Source: a virus. From it: a stretch of DNA of 61,843 nucleotides. The stretch covers positions 1-61,843 of the IMG/VR virus record IMGVR_UViG_3300042568_000857. One strand, 5' to 3'. This document shows, one piece after another, positions 1-7,600 of this stretch. Below the pieces are notes generated by a model. That model did not search any database. It saw only the letters and a list, made by a program, of their open reading frames with translations, and was not told where the DNA came from. Position 1 is the stretch's first letter; each line of letters starts with the position of its first letter. The position numbers and the translations under genes were made by a program.

Positions 1-417
1 AAAATGCCTCTCCCCACTAGGCCAACTCCCAGGTTTTGTGTGGCTCCCATGTCGGCTTTTAACTGCCATATCACGCATATTGTCTGCGTGCGTACCTAGA
101 GCAAGATGATCAGGATTCACACACGCTGGGTTGTCGCACCTGTGGCAGACACACATCCCATGGGCGCTGCCGTCGTGGGGAATGGGGCCGTTGGCAATCA
201 TCCACGAAGCCCGATGAGGCTTAATGGTTGCGCTGTCCATGCGGATGGCCCCATACGGATTCTGTGGGCTAGTAACCATCCACACCCAACACGCGGTCTC
301 CATGTGAGGCATTGTTGGGCCGTCTTTATCGACTTTTGCCCAGAATCTCGCGAGGTCCTTCTTACTGGGGTTGATTTCTCTTTGCGTGTATGGCACGCTG
401 GCATCAGCTTCGTTCAT
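1..417 (-). CDS. HNH endonuclease HNH-1, N-terminal part (runs off window edge)
   Basis: Free-standing HNH endonuclease, one of five paralogues here. The start at 417 gives MNEADASVP, matching the MNEA starts of HNH-2, -4 and -5. The core [11 protein letters not shown] followed by N-P-D-H-L is the zinc-binding and catalytic HNH region, closest to HNH-2. The frame is open to base 1 after GERHF. The missing C-terminus is at 61690-61843 on the same strand; removing one T from the run at the join gives a continuous 189-aa protein of family length. It follows the glycosyltransferase genes but has its own promoter and 5' hairpin. The protein nicks or cuts DNA and probably promotes its own spread; its target is unknown. 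Confidence 0.85.
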   Translation of the reverse strand, partial: MNEADASVPYTQREINPSKKDLARFWAKVDKDGPTMPHMETACWVWMVTSPQNPYGAIRMDSATIKPHRASWMIANGPIPHDGSAHGMCVCHRCDNPACVNPDHLALGTHADNMRDMAVKSRHGSHTKPGSWPSGERHF

Positions 418-504
418 ATCTTGAGTATGTTTGAGGTTAGACGCCAAAGGCTCGGCAAAGAGTCTTTGGCGTTGCCATTATTACCCATGTACGCCTTGGG
501 TCAA
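418..504 (-). promoter_or_regulatory. HNH-1 leader: promoter plus 5' hairpin
   Basis: Minus strand: -35 TTGACC at 499-504, overlapping the upstream stop codon; -10 TAATAAT at 477-483. A hairpin at 441-472 follows 4 nt later: outer stem ACGCCAAAG/CTTTGGCGT (9 bp), inner stem CTC/GAG around TTTGCC. The sequence TCTAACCTC and a G-poor tract then lead to the ATG. The predicted transcript start falls at the base of the hairpin. The same architecture precedes the other four HNH genes. Confidence 0.7.
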
Positions 505-1172
505 TACTCAAATACTAGGCGATGCCGCTCTAAAAACTCCGCCTTTTGCTGCAATGGAACACCAGCAGCATGTAGAACCTTGATGCCTCCACGCCAGTCC
601 AGCCAACCTCGGTGACATGCATGTGGCCACCAATTCCAAGTATCATCCAGATAAGTCATCTCTACTCCAGCCCTGTGCCATGCGGCCACTAAAATTGATT
701 GCTCCGTCACGTCTTTCAATACCGGAAATCCCTCTACGCCAGCCCGGCTTTCTGCCATGAGCCGCCGGGCCAAGTCGAAGGCGGCCCGGACGGCAGGCTG
801 GCGGGCGTTGGCGAAGAAAAAGCCGGTGTTGCAGTAGCGGTCAGGCGGGAAGTCGAGGGCCAAGGCATCAGGCAGGCAGAACGAGTCCAAGGCTTGGCGG
901 CTGGCGTCCCGGACGGCGGCTATGCCTGCGATGTTGCGGAAGGGGGCGAGGTCTAGGGGGCGGATGAAGAGGGTGTCTGCGTCAAAGAAACAGAACACGC
1001 GATCTCCGGCGATCTCGGGCAGTGTGTATTTCCAGTCGTACCCAGCCTCATCCGTTGTCAAGACTAGGGCGGGCGCACGGGCATACTTGCGGAAGCTGGC
1101 GGCGGCAGTGTGCGCCAAGTCGAAATAGCCCGGCGTGGCGATGGTTATTCCAATGACAGGGGGAAGATTCAC
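501..1172 (-). CDS. GT-A-fold glycosyltransferase-like protein
   Basis: 223 aa from a GTG start that overlaps the stop of the previous gene as GTGA; the open frame extends further upstream but only inside that gene. A DxD-type motif (FFDADTLF, residues about 62-69) and the following NTGFFFANA segment fit a GT-A nucleotide-sugar transferase, with DxD binding the metal and sugar nucleotide. It is last in an ATGA-coupled string with another glycosyltransferase and an FkbM methyltransferase. A likely role is sugar modification of virion or host surface molecules. Donor and acceptor cannot be told. Confidence 0.65.
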   Translation of the reverse strand: MNLPPVIGITIATPGYFDLAHTAAASFRKYARAPALVLTTDEAGYDWKYTLPEIAGDRVFCFFDADTLFIRPLDLAPFRNIAGIAAVRDASRQALDSFCLPDALALDFPPDRYCNTGFFFANARQPAVRAAFDLARRLMAESRAGVEGFPVLKDVTEQSILVAAWHRAGVEMTYLDDTWNWWPHACHRGWLDWRGGIKVLHAAGVPLQQKAEFLERHRLVFEY

Positions 1173-2416
1173 CAGAGGCAACGGGGATGGCGCGCAAGTG
1201 TGAGGATGCACCCCCACCACGGCGATTTTTCTTCGGTTTTGAACAAATTCTCTGCCCACTCTGGCTTGTAGAAATACACCGAGACACGACCTATGGCGTG
1301 CATGAGGCGCATCATCAAATATAGAGGTGTCGAATCTTTGCGCATCTCGACATAGCGGTACGGGTTCTCCATGGGGTTGATTTTCGACCATGTTTCACCC
1401 CAGAGCCGATAAACCTCGGATATGGTGACTGCGCACTCTTCCTCGTCGCCGTCCAAGTACTGCTTGTAGGCTAGCAGGCTGCCGACACGCACAAGGTTGG
1501 CGCAAGCTCCGGGGTTGTCAGCCAAAACTGAAGTGGTTTGGCAAGTTGAAAGGTAGCCTTTAGCCTCCTCAACCCATGGTGCTTCATTCTTGATTTTGAG
1601 ATATACCTCTGCGGCGGATTGTGAGGTGGACCAGCGCGCATCCATTTTAGACTGGCCTGTTGGCGGCAGTTTCACCACATCAACATTTTTCAACCAGTCA
1701 TTCCATGTGACCTCGCCATCGAAAGCGCGATAAGTAAGCCAACACTTTGCGTGTGCTCGCTCGCCTGTGGAATACCGCTGAACGTCGGTGTGGAGCGCTC
1801 CCCATGCTACATCATACTGCTCTTTGCGTGGCAGCACAGAGTTTGGGAAAAGCGCCAGTAGTTCATGCTCAAACTCTGCGACATCCCAAGGCTTCGGCCT
1901 GCCGTGATACACCACCACTCCATACTCGGCCTTCTTGCCGTGCTTCTTGTAGCTCGCCACGGCGGGCGGCTGGATCAAACAAATGGCACCCCCTAACTTG
2001 CGCCATATCCATTCTTGATCTCCGCCGGGGCAACTCGCCATTCCCTCCGCCCCAAAGCCAGCCACGATGGCAGGCATGGGGCCTTGCCAGACCATGACTG
2101 AGCTATTGACCGGGCAGCCGCCCGGCTGGTAGGCGTCGGCCATGGCATAGAAGGCGGCGGAGTCGAGGCATTTGAGCCAGTCAAGGCTTTGCACTGTCAC
2201 ATCCAGGTCGAAGTAACAGACGTGCCCAAGGTCATGCTCAAAGAGTTCAAGTTTAGACCACCAACCGGGCCAGCCATGCCGGAGCGGCAAAGTGGGGCCG
2301 GGCACGTCTGGGCAATCCGTCAGGCATGTGACAGGCTGCCAGACCATTGCCCGCAGGCGCTCGACATGGGCATGGGTGTAGATGCCGCCTGATTTGAGGA
2401 CGCAAACGAAGTTCAT
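1169..2416 (-). CDS. Glycosyltransferase-like protein with C-terminal extension
   Basis: 415 aa. The N-terminal 200 residues look like a GT-A glycosyltransferase: a start strand with MNFVCVLKSGG, then CYFDLDVTV with the DxD-like FDLD at residues about 69-72, then a GGDQEW segment typical of related enzymes. The C-terminal 200 residues have no recognised motif and may bind the acceptor. The start overlaps the FkbM stop as ATGA and the stop overlaps the next gene as GTGA, so the three products should be made together. Part of the gene (about 1250-1750) looks less GC-rich than its neighbours, a possible sign of acquisition. Confidence 0.65.
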   Translation of the reverse strand: MNFVCVLKSGGIYTHAHVERLRAMVWQPVTCLTDCPDVPGPTLPLRHGWPGWWSKLELFEHDLGHVCYFDLDVTVQSLDWLKCLDSAAFYAMADAYQPGGCPVNSSVMVWQGPMPAIVAGFGAEGMASCPGGDQEWIWRKLGGAICLIQPPAVASYKKHGKKAEYGVVVYHGRPKPWDVAEFEHELLALFPNSVLPRKEQYDVAWGALHTDVQRYSTGERAHAKCWLTYRAFDGEVTWNDWLKNVDVVKLPPTGQSKMDARWSTSQSAAEVYLKIKNEAPWVEEAKGYLSTCQTTSVLADNPGACANLVRVGSLLAYKQYLDGDEEECAVTISEVYRLWGETWSKINPMENPYRYVEMRKDSTPLYLMMRLMHAIGRVSVYFYKPEWAENLFKTEEKSPWWGCILTLARHPRCLW

Positions 2417-3027
2417 GGAGTGTAAATGTTGTCGCGGCCTATCGACTCGGCCAGTTTGTAGCCTCGCGCAGTTAGCCAGTCGTGGGCCATGGCGTCAGGC
2501 CAGCCGTGGGCAGAGCCTAGCCCTTTGGCCTCTATGGCAACGACAGGGCGACACCGCTCAATGGTGGTGGCGGCTCCAAGGATGGCGGGAGTCTCATAGC
2601 CTTCCACATCGAGTAGTAGGAAATCCAAACTCCCAAGCTGCATATCGTCAATAATCTTGATGGGAGCGCCAGAGTGCGCGGGCTTTACCATAGTGGCTCC
2701 ATAGTTGGACGCTTCGCTAGGCGGGCGGAAGGTTTGCACAAAGCCGGGCTGGTGCCCTAGCGCAGCGAGGTGAGCCACGACATTCGGCGCGGTGCAGTTC
2801 TTTTGAAGGCACTCCCAATTCTCGGGATCTGGCTCCACGGTGATGACCGTTTGAAAGTGGCGCGCTAGCCATTGTGCGTACACGCCCACATTGCCGCCAG
2901 CTTGAATACAGGTGCGGTAGCTTTTGACGTGTTTTAAGTAACCGGGGAGCCGCTGGACTTCGCGCAGCACCGCAACAGCAGTTCTTTCGTCGCCATCAGG
3001 CCAGTAGTAGTTTACAAAGAGTTTCAT
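2413..3027 (-). CDS. FkbM-family SAM-dependent methyltransferase
   Basis: 204 aa. The Rossmann motif I (IQAGGNVGVYAQWLA, residues about 41-55), the acidic loop VEPDPENW and the later LLLDVEGYE strand are the FkbM methyltransferase pattern. These enzymes O-methylate sugars or small molecules using S-adenosylmethionine. I chose the ATG at 3027 because it overlaps the previous stop as ATGA; an in-frame ATG ten codons upstream would overlap the previous gene. Neighbouring glycosyltransferases suggest methylation of a glycan. Confidence 0.8.
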   Translation of the reverse strand: MKLFVNYYWPDGDERTAVAVLREVQRLPGYLKHVKSYRTCIQAGGNVGVYAQWLARHFQTVITVEPDPENWECLQKNCTAPNVVAHLAALGHQPGFVQTFRPPSEASNYGATMVKPAHSGAPIKIIDDMQLGSLDFLLLDVEGYETPAILGAATTIERCRPVVAIEAKGLGSAHGWPDAMAHDWLTARGYKLAESIGRDNIYTP

Positions 3028-3281
3028 GGCTTTTGAGTCAAACAGGACACTGCCCACATACCCGGCACATCCAAGACAACAGTGTGAGAGCCCGCCACAC
3101 GGCGAGCCTTGGAGAAAAGCGTTTCTGCGTTTGGTTCTTCATGGTCGGGTAAGCCGATGCCGCGCAGGAAGACTTGCCACATAGCGCGGGTAAGAACGGT
3201 GGTGACAAGGTGGTGGTCTTTCCCATGGGCGGCTTTGGCGACTTGCCGGTGGAGTTCAAAAGCTACGCGCTCCTCGGTCAT
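3024..3281 (-). CDS. Small protein of unknown function
   Basis: 85 aa starting MTEERVAFELHRQ. Both ends form ATGA overlaps, with the endolysin before it and the methyltransferase after it, which supports it as a real gene. There is no signal peptide or membrane segment. Its position after the endolysin does not by itself assign a lysis role. Not recognised. Confidence 0.6.
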   Translation of the reverse strand: MTEERVAFELHRQVAKAAHGKDHHLVTTVLTRAMWQVFLRGIGLPDHEEPNAETLFSKARRVAGSHTVVLDVPGMWAVSCLTQKP

Positions 3282-4066
3282 GCGAAGTTGAAGCGAAGGA
3301 AACAGCGGGCCACTTCCTGCGGGCGATTCTTCTCCCAGCAGCCATCCCCATCACGCTCGCCAGCTGGGCCTGTGTTGGCCTCAATCGTGGCAATCCGGCC
3401 CTTGGCTGGCTGACCTGTGACTAGGCCGATGTGGCTAAAATCGAAGATACATACGTCGCCTTTCTGCGGCGTGGCGGAGTCGGGCAGGACGGTCACGCCC
3501 TTGGCCTTATGGCCCCAGCCCTGCCAAGCCCAGGCTCCGGCGGATTTACAGCGCCATTTCTCGAACTGCTCGGCGTTCATGCCGGTCAGGCTTTCCAGCA
3601 GGCCAGCCTTGGCTAGCTCGTCGCCTACTGTGTCCAGCCAAAAGGCCATGGCTGCCGCGCAGTAGGGCTCTCTGTTGCTGTAGCCGTCTGGGTAGGAGGT
3701 GGAAGGCCAGAATCGCTTGATCCATGCGCCTTGGTTGTTGCGGGGGGACTCAACTTTGCCCACGTCACGCTTGGCAATGTTCACCAGCCAGTCGGCGAAG
3801 CTAGGGCCTGTGGCAGGCTTGGCGGCAGGCGGCACAGCCTTGGCGGGCGGCTGGAGGGCGGCCCAAGTGGCTGGGCCTACTACGCCGTCTGCGGCGAGTT
3901 TGCGCGCTTCTTGGAAGTCTGTTACGGCGTCATCCGTAATGGATCCAAAAAAACCGTCTGGCTTGGACTTGAGGTAGCCGAGATCATGCAGGCGGCCTTG
4001 GAGGCGAAGAACTGCCGGACCTTTATCGCCTTCTTGCAGAATGGGTGTGTCGGGTGTCGTGCTCAT
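3278..4066 (-). CDS. Endolysin: peptidoglycan-binding domain plus CHAP-like amidase
   Basis: 262 aa from the ATG at 4066 (MSTTPDTP); an upstream in-frame ATG would cover the preceding small gene. Residues about 8-70 form a PG_binding_1 domain (GPAVLRLQGRLHDLGY ... GVVGPATWAAL). A proline/alanine linker follows, then a CHAP/NlpC-like amidase with Cys136 in REPYCAAAM and His212 in FSHIGLVTG as the likely catalytic pair. It cuts peptidoglycan at the end of infection. No signal peptide is visible, so release should need the holin-like protein encoded just upstream. Confidence 0.82.
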   Translation of the reverse strand: MSTTPDTPILQEGDKGPAVLRLQGRLHDLGYLKSKPDGFFGSITDDAVTDFQEARKLAADGVVGPATWAALQPPAKAVPPAAKPATGPSFADWLVNIAKRDVGKVESPRNNQGAWIKRFWPSTSYPDGYSNREPYCAAAMAFWLDTVGDELAKAGLLESLTGMNAEQFEKWRCKSAGAWAWQGWGHKAKGVTVLPDSATPQKGDVCIFDFSHIGLVTGQPAKGRIATIEANTGPAGERDGDGCWEKNRPQEVARCFLRFNFA

Positions 4067-4079
4067 AGCGAGCCAAAGC

Positions 4080-4199
4080 CTATGGCCCGCCTTGGCCTTT
4101 GTCAATCATCAGAAAGAAGCCCACTACGGCCAGCACCAGCCCGGCCATGACGGCCAAGGCTAGACCAAGGCCGCTGAGTTCGTGGAGGAAGGCTAGCAT
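4080..4199 (-). CDS. Very small single-span membrane protein
   Basis: 39 aa (MLAFLHELSGLGLALAVMAG...). One hydrophobic helix covers about residues 8-32 and is followed by a short charged tail (IDKGQGGP). The start overlaps the stop of the previous gene (ATGCTAG) and it sits directly before the endolysin, so an accessory holin or pinholin-like lysis role is plausible. That role is inferred from size and place only. Confidence 0.55.
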   Translation of the reverse strand: MLAFLHELSGLGLALAVMAGLVLAVVGFFLMIDKGQGGP

Positions 4200-4351
4200 G
4201 GGAACAACTGGAGTTTCGCCATCCACAAGCAGAACACCAGCCGCTCACACATTGAGGCGTTCCGGCAGAACTGCCACGAATGCCGCATCAAAGCTGGCAG
4301 CCGGGCTAGGCGCTGGCTGAATGGGCGGCGGCGGAGAATGAATGGTTTCAT
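4193..4351 (-). CDS. Small Arg-rich, partly hydrophobic protein in the lysis block
   Basis: 52 aa (MKPFILRRRPFSQRLARLP...), ATGA-coupled to the DUF1353 gene and overlapping the next small membrane gene. Its N-terminus is strongly basic and its C-terminus holds a Cys/Trp/Leu-rich stretch. The coupling at both ends is the main evidence that it is translated. No family is recognised. Confidence 0.45.
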   Translation of the reverse strand: MKPFILRRRPFSQRLARLPALMRHSWQFCRNASMCERLVFCLWMAKLQLFPC

Positions 4352-4827
4352 GTTAGGCGTCTTTTGTTGAGGAATCCGGGGCGGAGCTTGCCGCCTGGGC
4401 CGAACTTGTCCACAGCCCACCACGAAATATCAGCCTTGGTCTTGCGTTGGAGGTCGGCTAATTGGATGTCACGATAAACCGCGTGAATGATGGCTGGCGG
4501 CGGGGTGGGCGGCAGGCTGGGCAGCTCTTGGCGTAGCCAGTCAGAGCCGCCTTGATACAAGTCGCAAAGAAAGTCGTGGCAGAGCCCAGCCCTCATGCCC
4601 ACGCCAGACGGGCCGTAGTTGAAAGGCGGGCCGTGGAAAATGGCTGGCACGCTTTGGCCGTCGAACTCGTAACCGTCTGGAATGACGTATTCTTGGTGAA
4701 ACCCGTCTTTACTGACAGTGAATCCATAAGCGCCATCTAGTCTCCAAAGAGGCCCCTTTGACCACGGCCAAAACGGAAAACCAAAATCGGCGTCTCGTAT
4801 CGGGATGATGTCGGGGTAATTGCTCAT
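4348..4827 (-). CDS. DUF1353 family protein
   Basis: 159 aa. The central segment with YEFDGQSVPAIFHGPPF, then GLCHDFLCD, is the signature of the DUF1353 phage family, whose conserved Asp/His residues hint at a metal site. The function is unproven; members often sit in lysis or tail-end regions of phages, as here. Both ends form ATGA overlaps with neighbours. There is no signal peptide. Confidence 0.75.
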   Translation of the reverse strand: MSNYPDIIPIRDADFGFPFWPWSKGPLWRLDGAYGFTVSKDGFHQEYVIPDGYEFDGQSVPAIFHGPPFNYGPSGVGMRAGLCHDFLCDLYQGGSDWLRQELPSLPPTPPPAIIHAVYRDIQLADLQRKTKADISWWAVDKFGPGGKLRPGFLNKRRLT

Positions 4828-5213
4828 CTAGGCGGGGTTGTTAATGCGTTGCGCATGGCCTGCTTGGCGATGTCGTCGAAGTATTCCACCTGCTTTTCGC
4901 TTGTTTCGTTGAGCTTGTGTAGGGCTTCTGTGAGGCTATTCAATGCGTCAAGCATCTTGGTTGCTCCCCACCAGATCACCGATGCTAGAGAGGTGAAAAG
5001 CACAATAATAGCCACGATGAGAACGCCGTAAAAGCTCCACTGCCCGGCCTGCTCAGGGCTAGGCACCTGCCCAGTAAAGGCGTGCCATGCCATTTCCGCT
5101 AAGGCCATGGCTGAGGCCAGCCCGGCTGACATGACGGCCAAGATGGGGGCCGGGATTTCAGAGAGGGCGTGTTGGACGGGCGGCGGGATGTTCATTGAGT
5201 GGAGGCATTGCAT
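4824..5213 (-). CDS. Holin-like two-span membrane protein
   Basis: 129 aa (or 123 from the second ATG at 5195). Two hydrophobic segments are visible, around residues 22-42 (APILAVMSAGLASAMAL) and 62-86 (FYGVLIVAIIVLFTSLASV). A charged, probably coiled C-terminal tail follows (LTEALHKLNETSEKQ). Size, two spans and a place between a protease and the endolysin suggest a holin that permeabilises the inner membrane. It matches no named holin family that I recognise. Confidence 0.6.
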   Translation of the reverse strand: MQCLHSMNIPPPVQHALSEIPAPILAVMSAGLASAMALAEMAWHAFTGQVPSPEQAGQWSFYGVLIVAIIVLFTSLASVIWWGATKMLDALNSLTEALHKLNETSEKQVEYFDDIAKQAMRNALTTPPR

Positions 5214-5219
5214 GGTGCT

Positions 5220-5636
5220 TCAAGTGATGGCTCGGACGCTGGCGGCGTCGATTCTGGATGCTGTAGGCCGAGCGTGCATGATGCTTGTCGGATCGTCCGA
5301 GTGTTCGAGCCCGAGAGCGTGGCCTATTTCGTGCAAAGCCAGCCTGCGCATGTCAGGGGTGCGTCCTGTAAAGCGGTGCCACCAAGTCGTTGCCCATTTC
5401 AGGGATGGGTCGAAGGTGATGGAAAACGCACCCTTGCTGAGCGGTTGACAATAAGCCTGCGCGCCGTCTGGCGGTTTTCCCGACGAAAACATCAGCGTCG
5501 CCGTGCGCGGATGCTCGAAAAACTCAACCTGCCCATCGGTGTCAATCTCCCATTGGTTCATCGCCCACTCAATGCACGCTCGGGAACCTTTCGGCAGGTT
5601 TGTCGTGTCGATTGAGTAGATGACGGCACGCTTCAT
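5220..5636 (-). CDS. Matrixin-like metzincin zinc metalloprotease
   Basis: 138 aa. The stretch HEIGHALGLEHSDDPTSIMH (residues 102-121) carries the full metzincin signature: His102, His106 and His112 bind zinc, Glu103 is the general base, and Met120 forms the Met-turn. The N-terminal IEWAMNQWE and ITFDP segments also fit the matrixin fold. No signal peptide or propeptide is present. It lies between virion genes and the holin-like gene, starting by ATGA overlap. It could process a virion protein or cut envelope protein links during lysis; the substrate is unknown. Confidence 0.8.
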   Translation of the reverse strand: MKRAVIYSIDTTNLPKGSRACIEWAMNQWEIDTDGQVEFFEHPRTATLMFSSGKPPDGAQAYCQPLSKGAFSITFDPSLKWATTWWHRFTGRTPDMRRLALHEIGHALGLEHSDDPTSIMHARPTASRIDAASVRAIT

Positions 5637-5776
5637 GGCTCTTGGTCAGTCTCAGGAGTCGTTTCAGGCTTTGGCATAGCTTGAGCGATCAGCATTTCGA
5701 GTTTGCCGATGGCTGCACCTGCTTTGAATTGCGCGTCAAGAGCGGCTTGGATGGCTTGGGTAATTTCGGGATTCAT
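5633..5776 (-). CDS. Small acidic protein
   Basis: 47 aa (MNPEITQAIQAALDAQFKAG...), mostly helical with an acidic Pro/Thr-rich tail. ATGA overlaps at both ends place it firmly in the operon. Unknown function. Confidence 0.55.
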   Translation of the reverse strand: MNPEITQAIQAALDAQFKAGAAIGKLEMLIAQAMPKPETTPETDQEP

Positions 5777-6072
5777 GCGTTTTTGGAGTCAAGGTAGTCT
5801 TTGATGGCAGGCAGGATGTTAAGCACGTCCTGCATGACCTGTGCGGCACCTGGGACATTCTGAACGATGTCCCAGAAATTGCCGGATGTGGTAACTCGCC
5901 CAGACCACAAGAACTCACCTGTTTCCGAGTTCTGTGGAGCCTGATCGAACGTCAACTTGGCGTTGACTGCATCGTTCAGGTTGGTGGCGGCAAAGTTTGG
6001 AAAGAACCACTGGTCAAAGGTCGTCTCTGGAACAGCGGGTTCAACGATGGGGGGAATGATTGGAATAGGCAT
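5773..6072 (-). CDS. Small virion-region protein, unknown
   Basis: 99 aa. The N-terminus is proline-rich (MPIPIIPPIVEPAVPETT) and the rest is mixed with a helical end (VLNILPAIKDYLDSKNA). It lies between the fibre-like gene and the lysis block and is ATGA-coupled to the next gene. It might be a minor tail or assembly protein, but no family is recognised. Confidence 0.55.
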   Translation of the reverse strand: MPIPIIPPIVEPAVPETTFDQWFFPNFAATNLNDAVNAKLTFDQAPQNSETGEFLWSGRVTTSGNFWDIVQNVPGAAQVMQDVLNILPAIKDYLDSKNA

Positions 6073-6076
6073 GGCG

Positions 6077-7066
6077 CTAGACGATGGTAAGGATTCCTAA
6101 GTTAGAGTAAATATCTCCCGTGCTCAATCCTGCCGAGGATGTGGGGATGTTGGTAATGCGGACGACGCCTGCACGAACGACTGTCAGCACGTCCACAAGT
6201 GTTTGCGCTGTGGTTCCGCTTGATCCGGCTGCGGTTCCTTGAAGGACCACGGTGGCAGGCGTGGCGTTGCCGGTGCTTTTACCGGGACCAATCGACAGTT
6301 TGCCACCAACGATGTTCGTCCCGACTCCGCTTGGTCCAGTGAATAACTGATTGATGGGAGTAGCAGAACTTAACCCCATTTGAATACTTGCCGCAGCTAA
6401 CCGAGAGAACATTGCGTCGGCGGAACCGTTGCCTCCGCCCATCACGTTCGATGTGGAATTAAATCCAATTACACCTTTATACGTCCCGCCAGCAAAGTTG
6501 TCTGCAACTGTGATGCCGAATTGGGTGGCGTGGAAACCCATCGACACCATATCAATGCCGTCTGAAAGACGGGTGATTAGTGCGGAGGTTCCCGCTTTTA
6601 AAAGAGCGTGCGACCCATCAGTTCCAGACCCCAATCGAAGCATTGGAAGATTTTCTGATCCTACGGGAATAAATGCCAGTTTTGCCGTGCCTCCGATCTG
6701 GTATTCAAACGCGGTCGAAACATCTGCCCATGTCGCGGAATATGCTTTGCTCGCCGTATTCGTGATGTTCAGGGTGTTCGCTTTGAATGCCTGTGTGCCT
6801 CCGTTCCACGTCTGCGTCTGAATAAGCAGCGGTGTGGAGGTCGTAACTGTGCCGCCCGTAATGGTGAGTGGGCCGGTCAAAGTTCCGCCTGTAAGGGCCA
6901 ACACGCCTAAAGCCGTTCTCTGAGCCGCCGCATCCGCCGCCTCGGCCAATGTCGCCCCGGCTGCCGTGACGGTAAACTTCCGGTCGGCCCCTGACTGAGT
7001 GCCATAGTAAAGGCCCCCGGTACCTGCCGTAGCGGCGGTGAGTGCTGCGAGTGTTGAGTCTGCCAT
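6077..7066 (-). CDS. Tail fibre/appendage-like protein
   Basis: 329 aa, rich in Gly, Thr, Ala and Ser, with no long hydrophobic segment. The region about residues 25-75 (VTAAGATLAEAADAAAQRTALG, then LTGGTLTGPLTITGG) matches repeats common in phage tail-fibre and spike proteins. The remainder looks like beta-rich, probably trimeric, receptor-binding material. There is no visible intramolecular chaperone or hydrolase motif. It is the best candidate here for a host-recognition protein, from composition and context. Confidence 0.6.
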   Translation of the reverse strand: MADSTLAALTAATAGTGGLYYGTQSGADRKFTVTAAGATLAEAADAAAQRTALGVLALTGGTLTGPLTITGGTVTTSTPLLIQTQTWNGGTQAFKANTLNITNTASKAYSATWADVSTAFEYQIGGTAKLAFIPVGSENLPMLRLGSGTDGSHALLKAGTSALITRLSDGIDMVSMGFHATQFGITVADNFAGGTYKGVIGFNSTSNVMGGGNGSADAMFSRLAAASIQMGLSSATPINQLFTGPSGVGTNIVGGKLSIGPGKSTGNATPATVVLQGTAAGSSGTTAQTLVDVLTVVRAGVVRITNIPTSSAGLSTGDIYSNLGILTIV

Positions 7067-7078
7067 TAGAGTGAGATG

Positions 7079-7228
7079 TTAGGAGCCGGAAAGAAGAAGA
7101 AAGCTAGAGCCGTCGGCCAAAAGCAAAGACGAGCCGCCGCCAGAGGCCAAAAGCAGCGTATCACCTGGATCTGGCGGGCCGCCTGCCCCGCCGCTGCCGC
7201 AGCCTAGAAGATTGAGGGCATTAGCCAT
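7079..7228 (-). CDS. Small Gly/Ser/Leu-rich protein
   Basis: 49 aa (MANALNLLGCGSGGAGG...), low complexity with an inexact repeat (LLLASGGGSSLLLADGSSFLLL). Its start follows an A/C-rich leader (CTAACCCACA) like other genes here. It sits between virion genes. Function unknown. Confidence 0.45.
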   Translation of the reverse strand: MANALNLLGCGSGGAGGPPDPGDTLLLASGGGSSLLLADGSSFLLLSGS

Positions 7229-7234
7229 TGTGGG

Positions 7235-7600
7235 TTAGCCAGGGATGGGTGCCCAGATGACACGGACAGAGACGCTGGCCGTGCCGGTGGATGTGACGGT
7301 GAGCGCCTCGCCCACTTCGGTGACAAACAAAGGCGTCTGATTGTCTGGGTTACCACGGTTGCTGCCACCGTTGGCTGCCGCATACTCGGGCGCGTCAATA
7401 GCGGTGGAGGCAGAGTTGAAAGTCACCACGGCGTCTGCGGAAGCCCTGATCTCGACGTAGAACACCGCGATTCGTTTGCTTGCCACGGCGGACACAAGTT
7501 CCTCGGCTGTATCAGGTGAGGTGATTGTCTCAAAAGCGCGCTGCTTTTGGATGATGAGCCCACCCATGTAGTGGTAGTAGTTTTGGGGGTAGCGTTCCAT
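7235..7600 (-). CDS. Probable minor virion protein
   Basis: 121 aa starting MERYPQNYYHYMGG. It appears beta-rich with a C-terminal Val/Thr/Ser pattern (TVTSTGTASVSVRVIW) that suggests a jelly-roll or Ig-like decoration domain. The start directly follows the 15-nt element ending in ACACACAAT. It lies between the portal and fibre genes. No family named. Confidence 0.5.
   Translation of the reverse strand: MERYPQNYYHYMGGLIIQKQRAFETITSPDTAEELVSAVASKRIAVFYVEIRASADAVVTFNSASTAIDAPEYAAANGGSNRGNPDNQTPLFVTEVGEALTVTSTGTASVSVRVIWAPIPG

Noticed and set aside
418-480. Resemblance of (C)TAAC next to the HNH hairpins to integron attC core sites
   Set aside because: An attC site needs paired RYYYAAC and GTTRRRY ends flanking the hairpin. 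Here the TAAC lies only on the 3' side and there is no integrase, so an RNA leader explains it better.
2413-3057. Longer FkbM start at 3057
   Set aside because: It would overlap the previous gene by over 30 nt, while the ATG at 3027 gives the ATGA coupling used throughout this operon.
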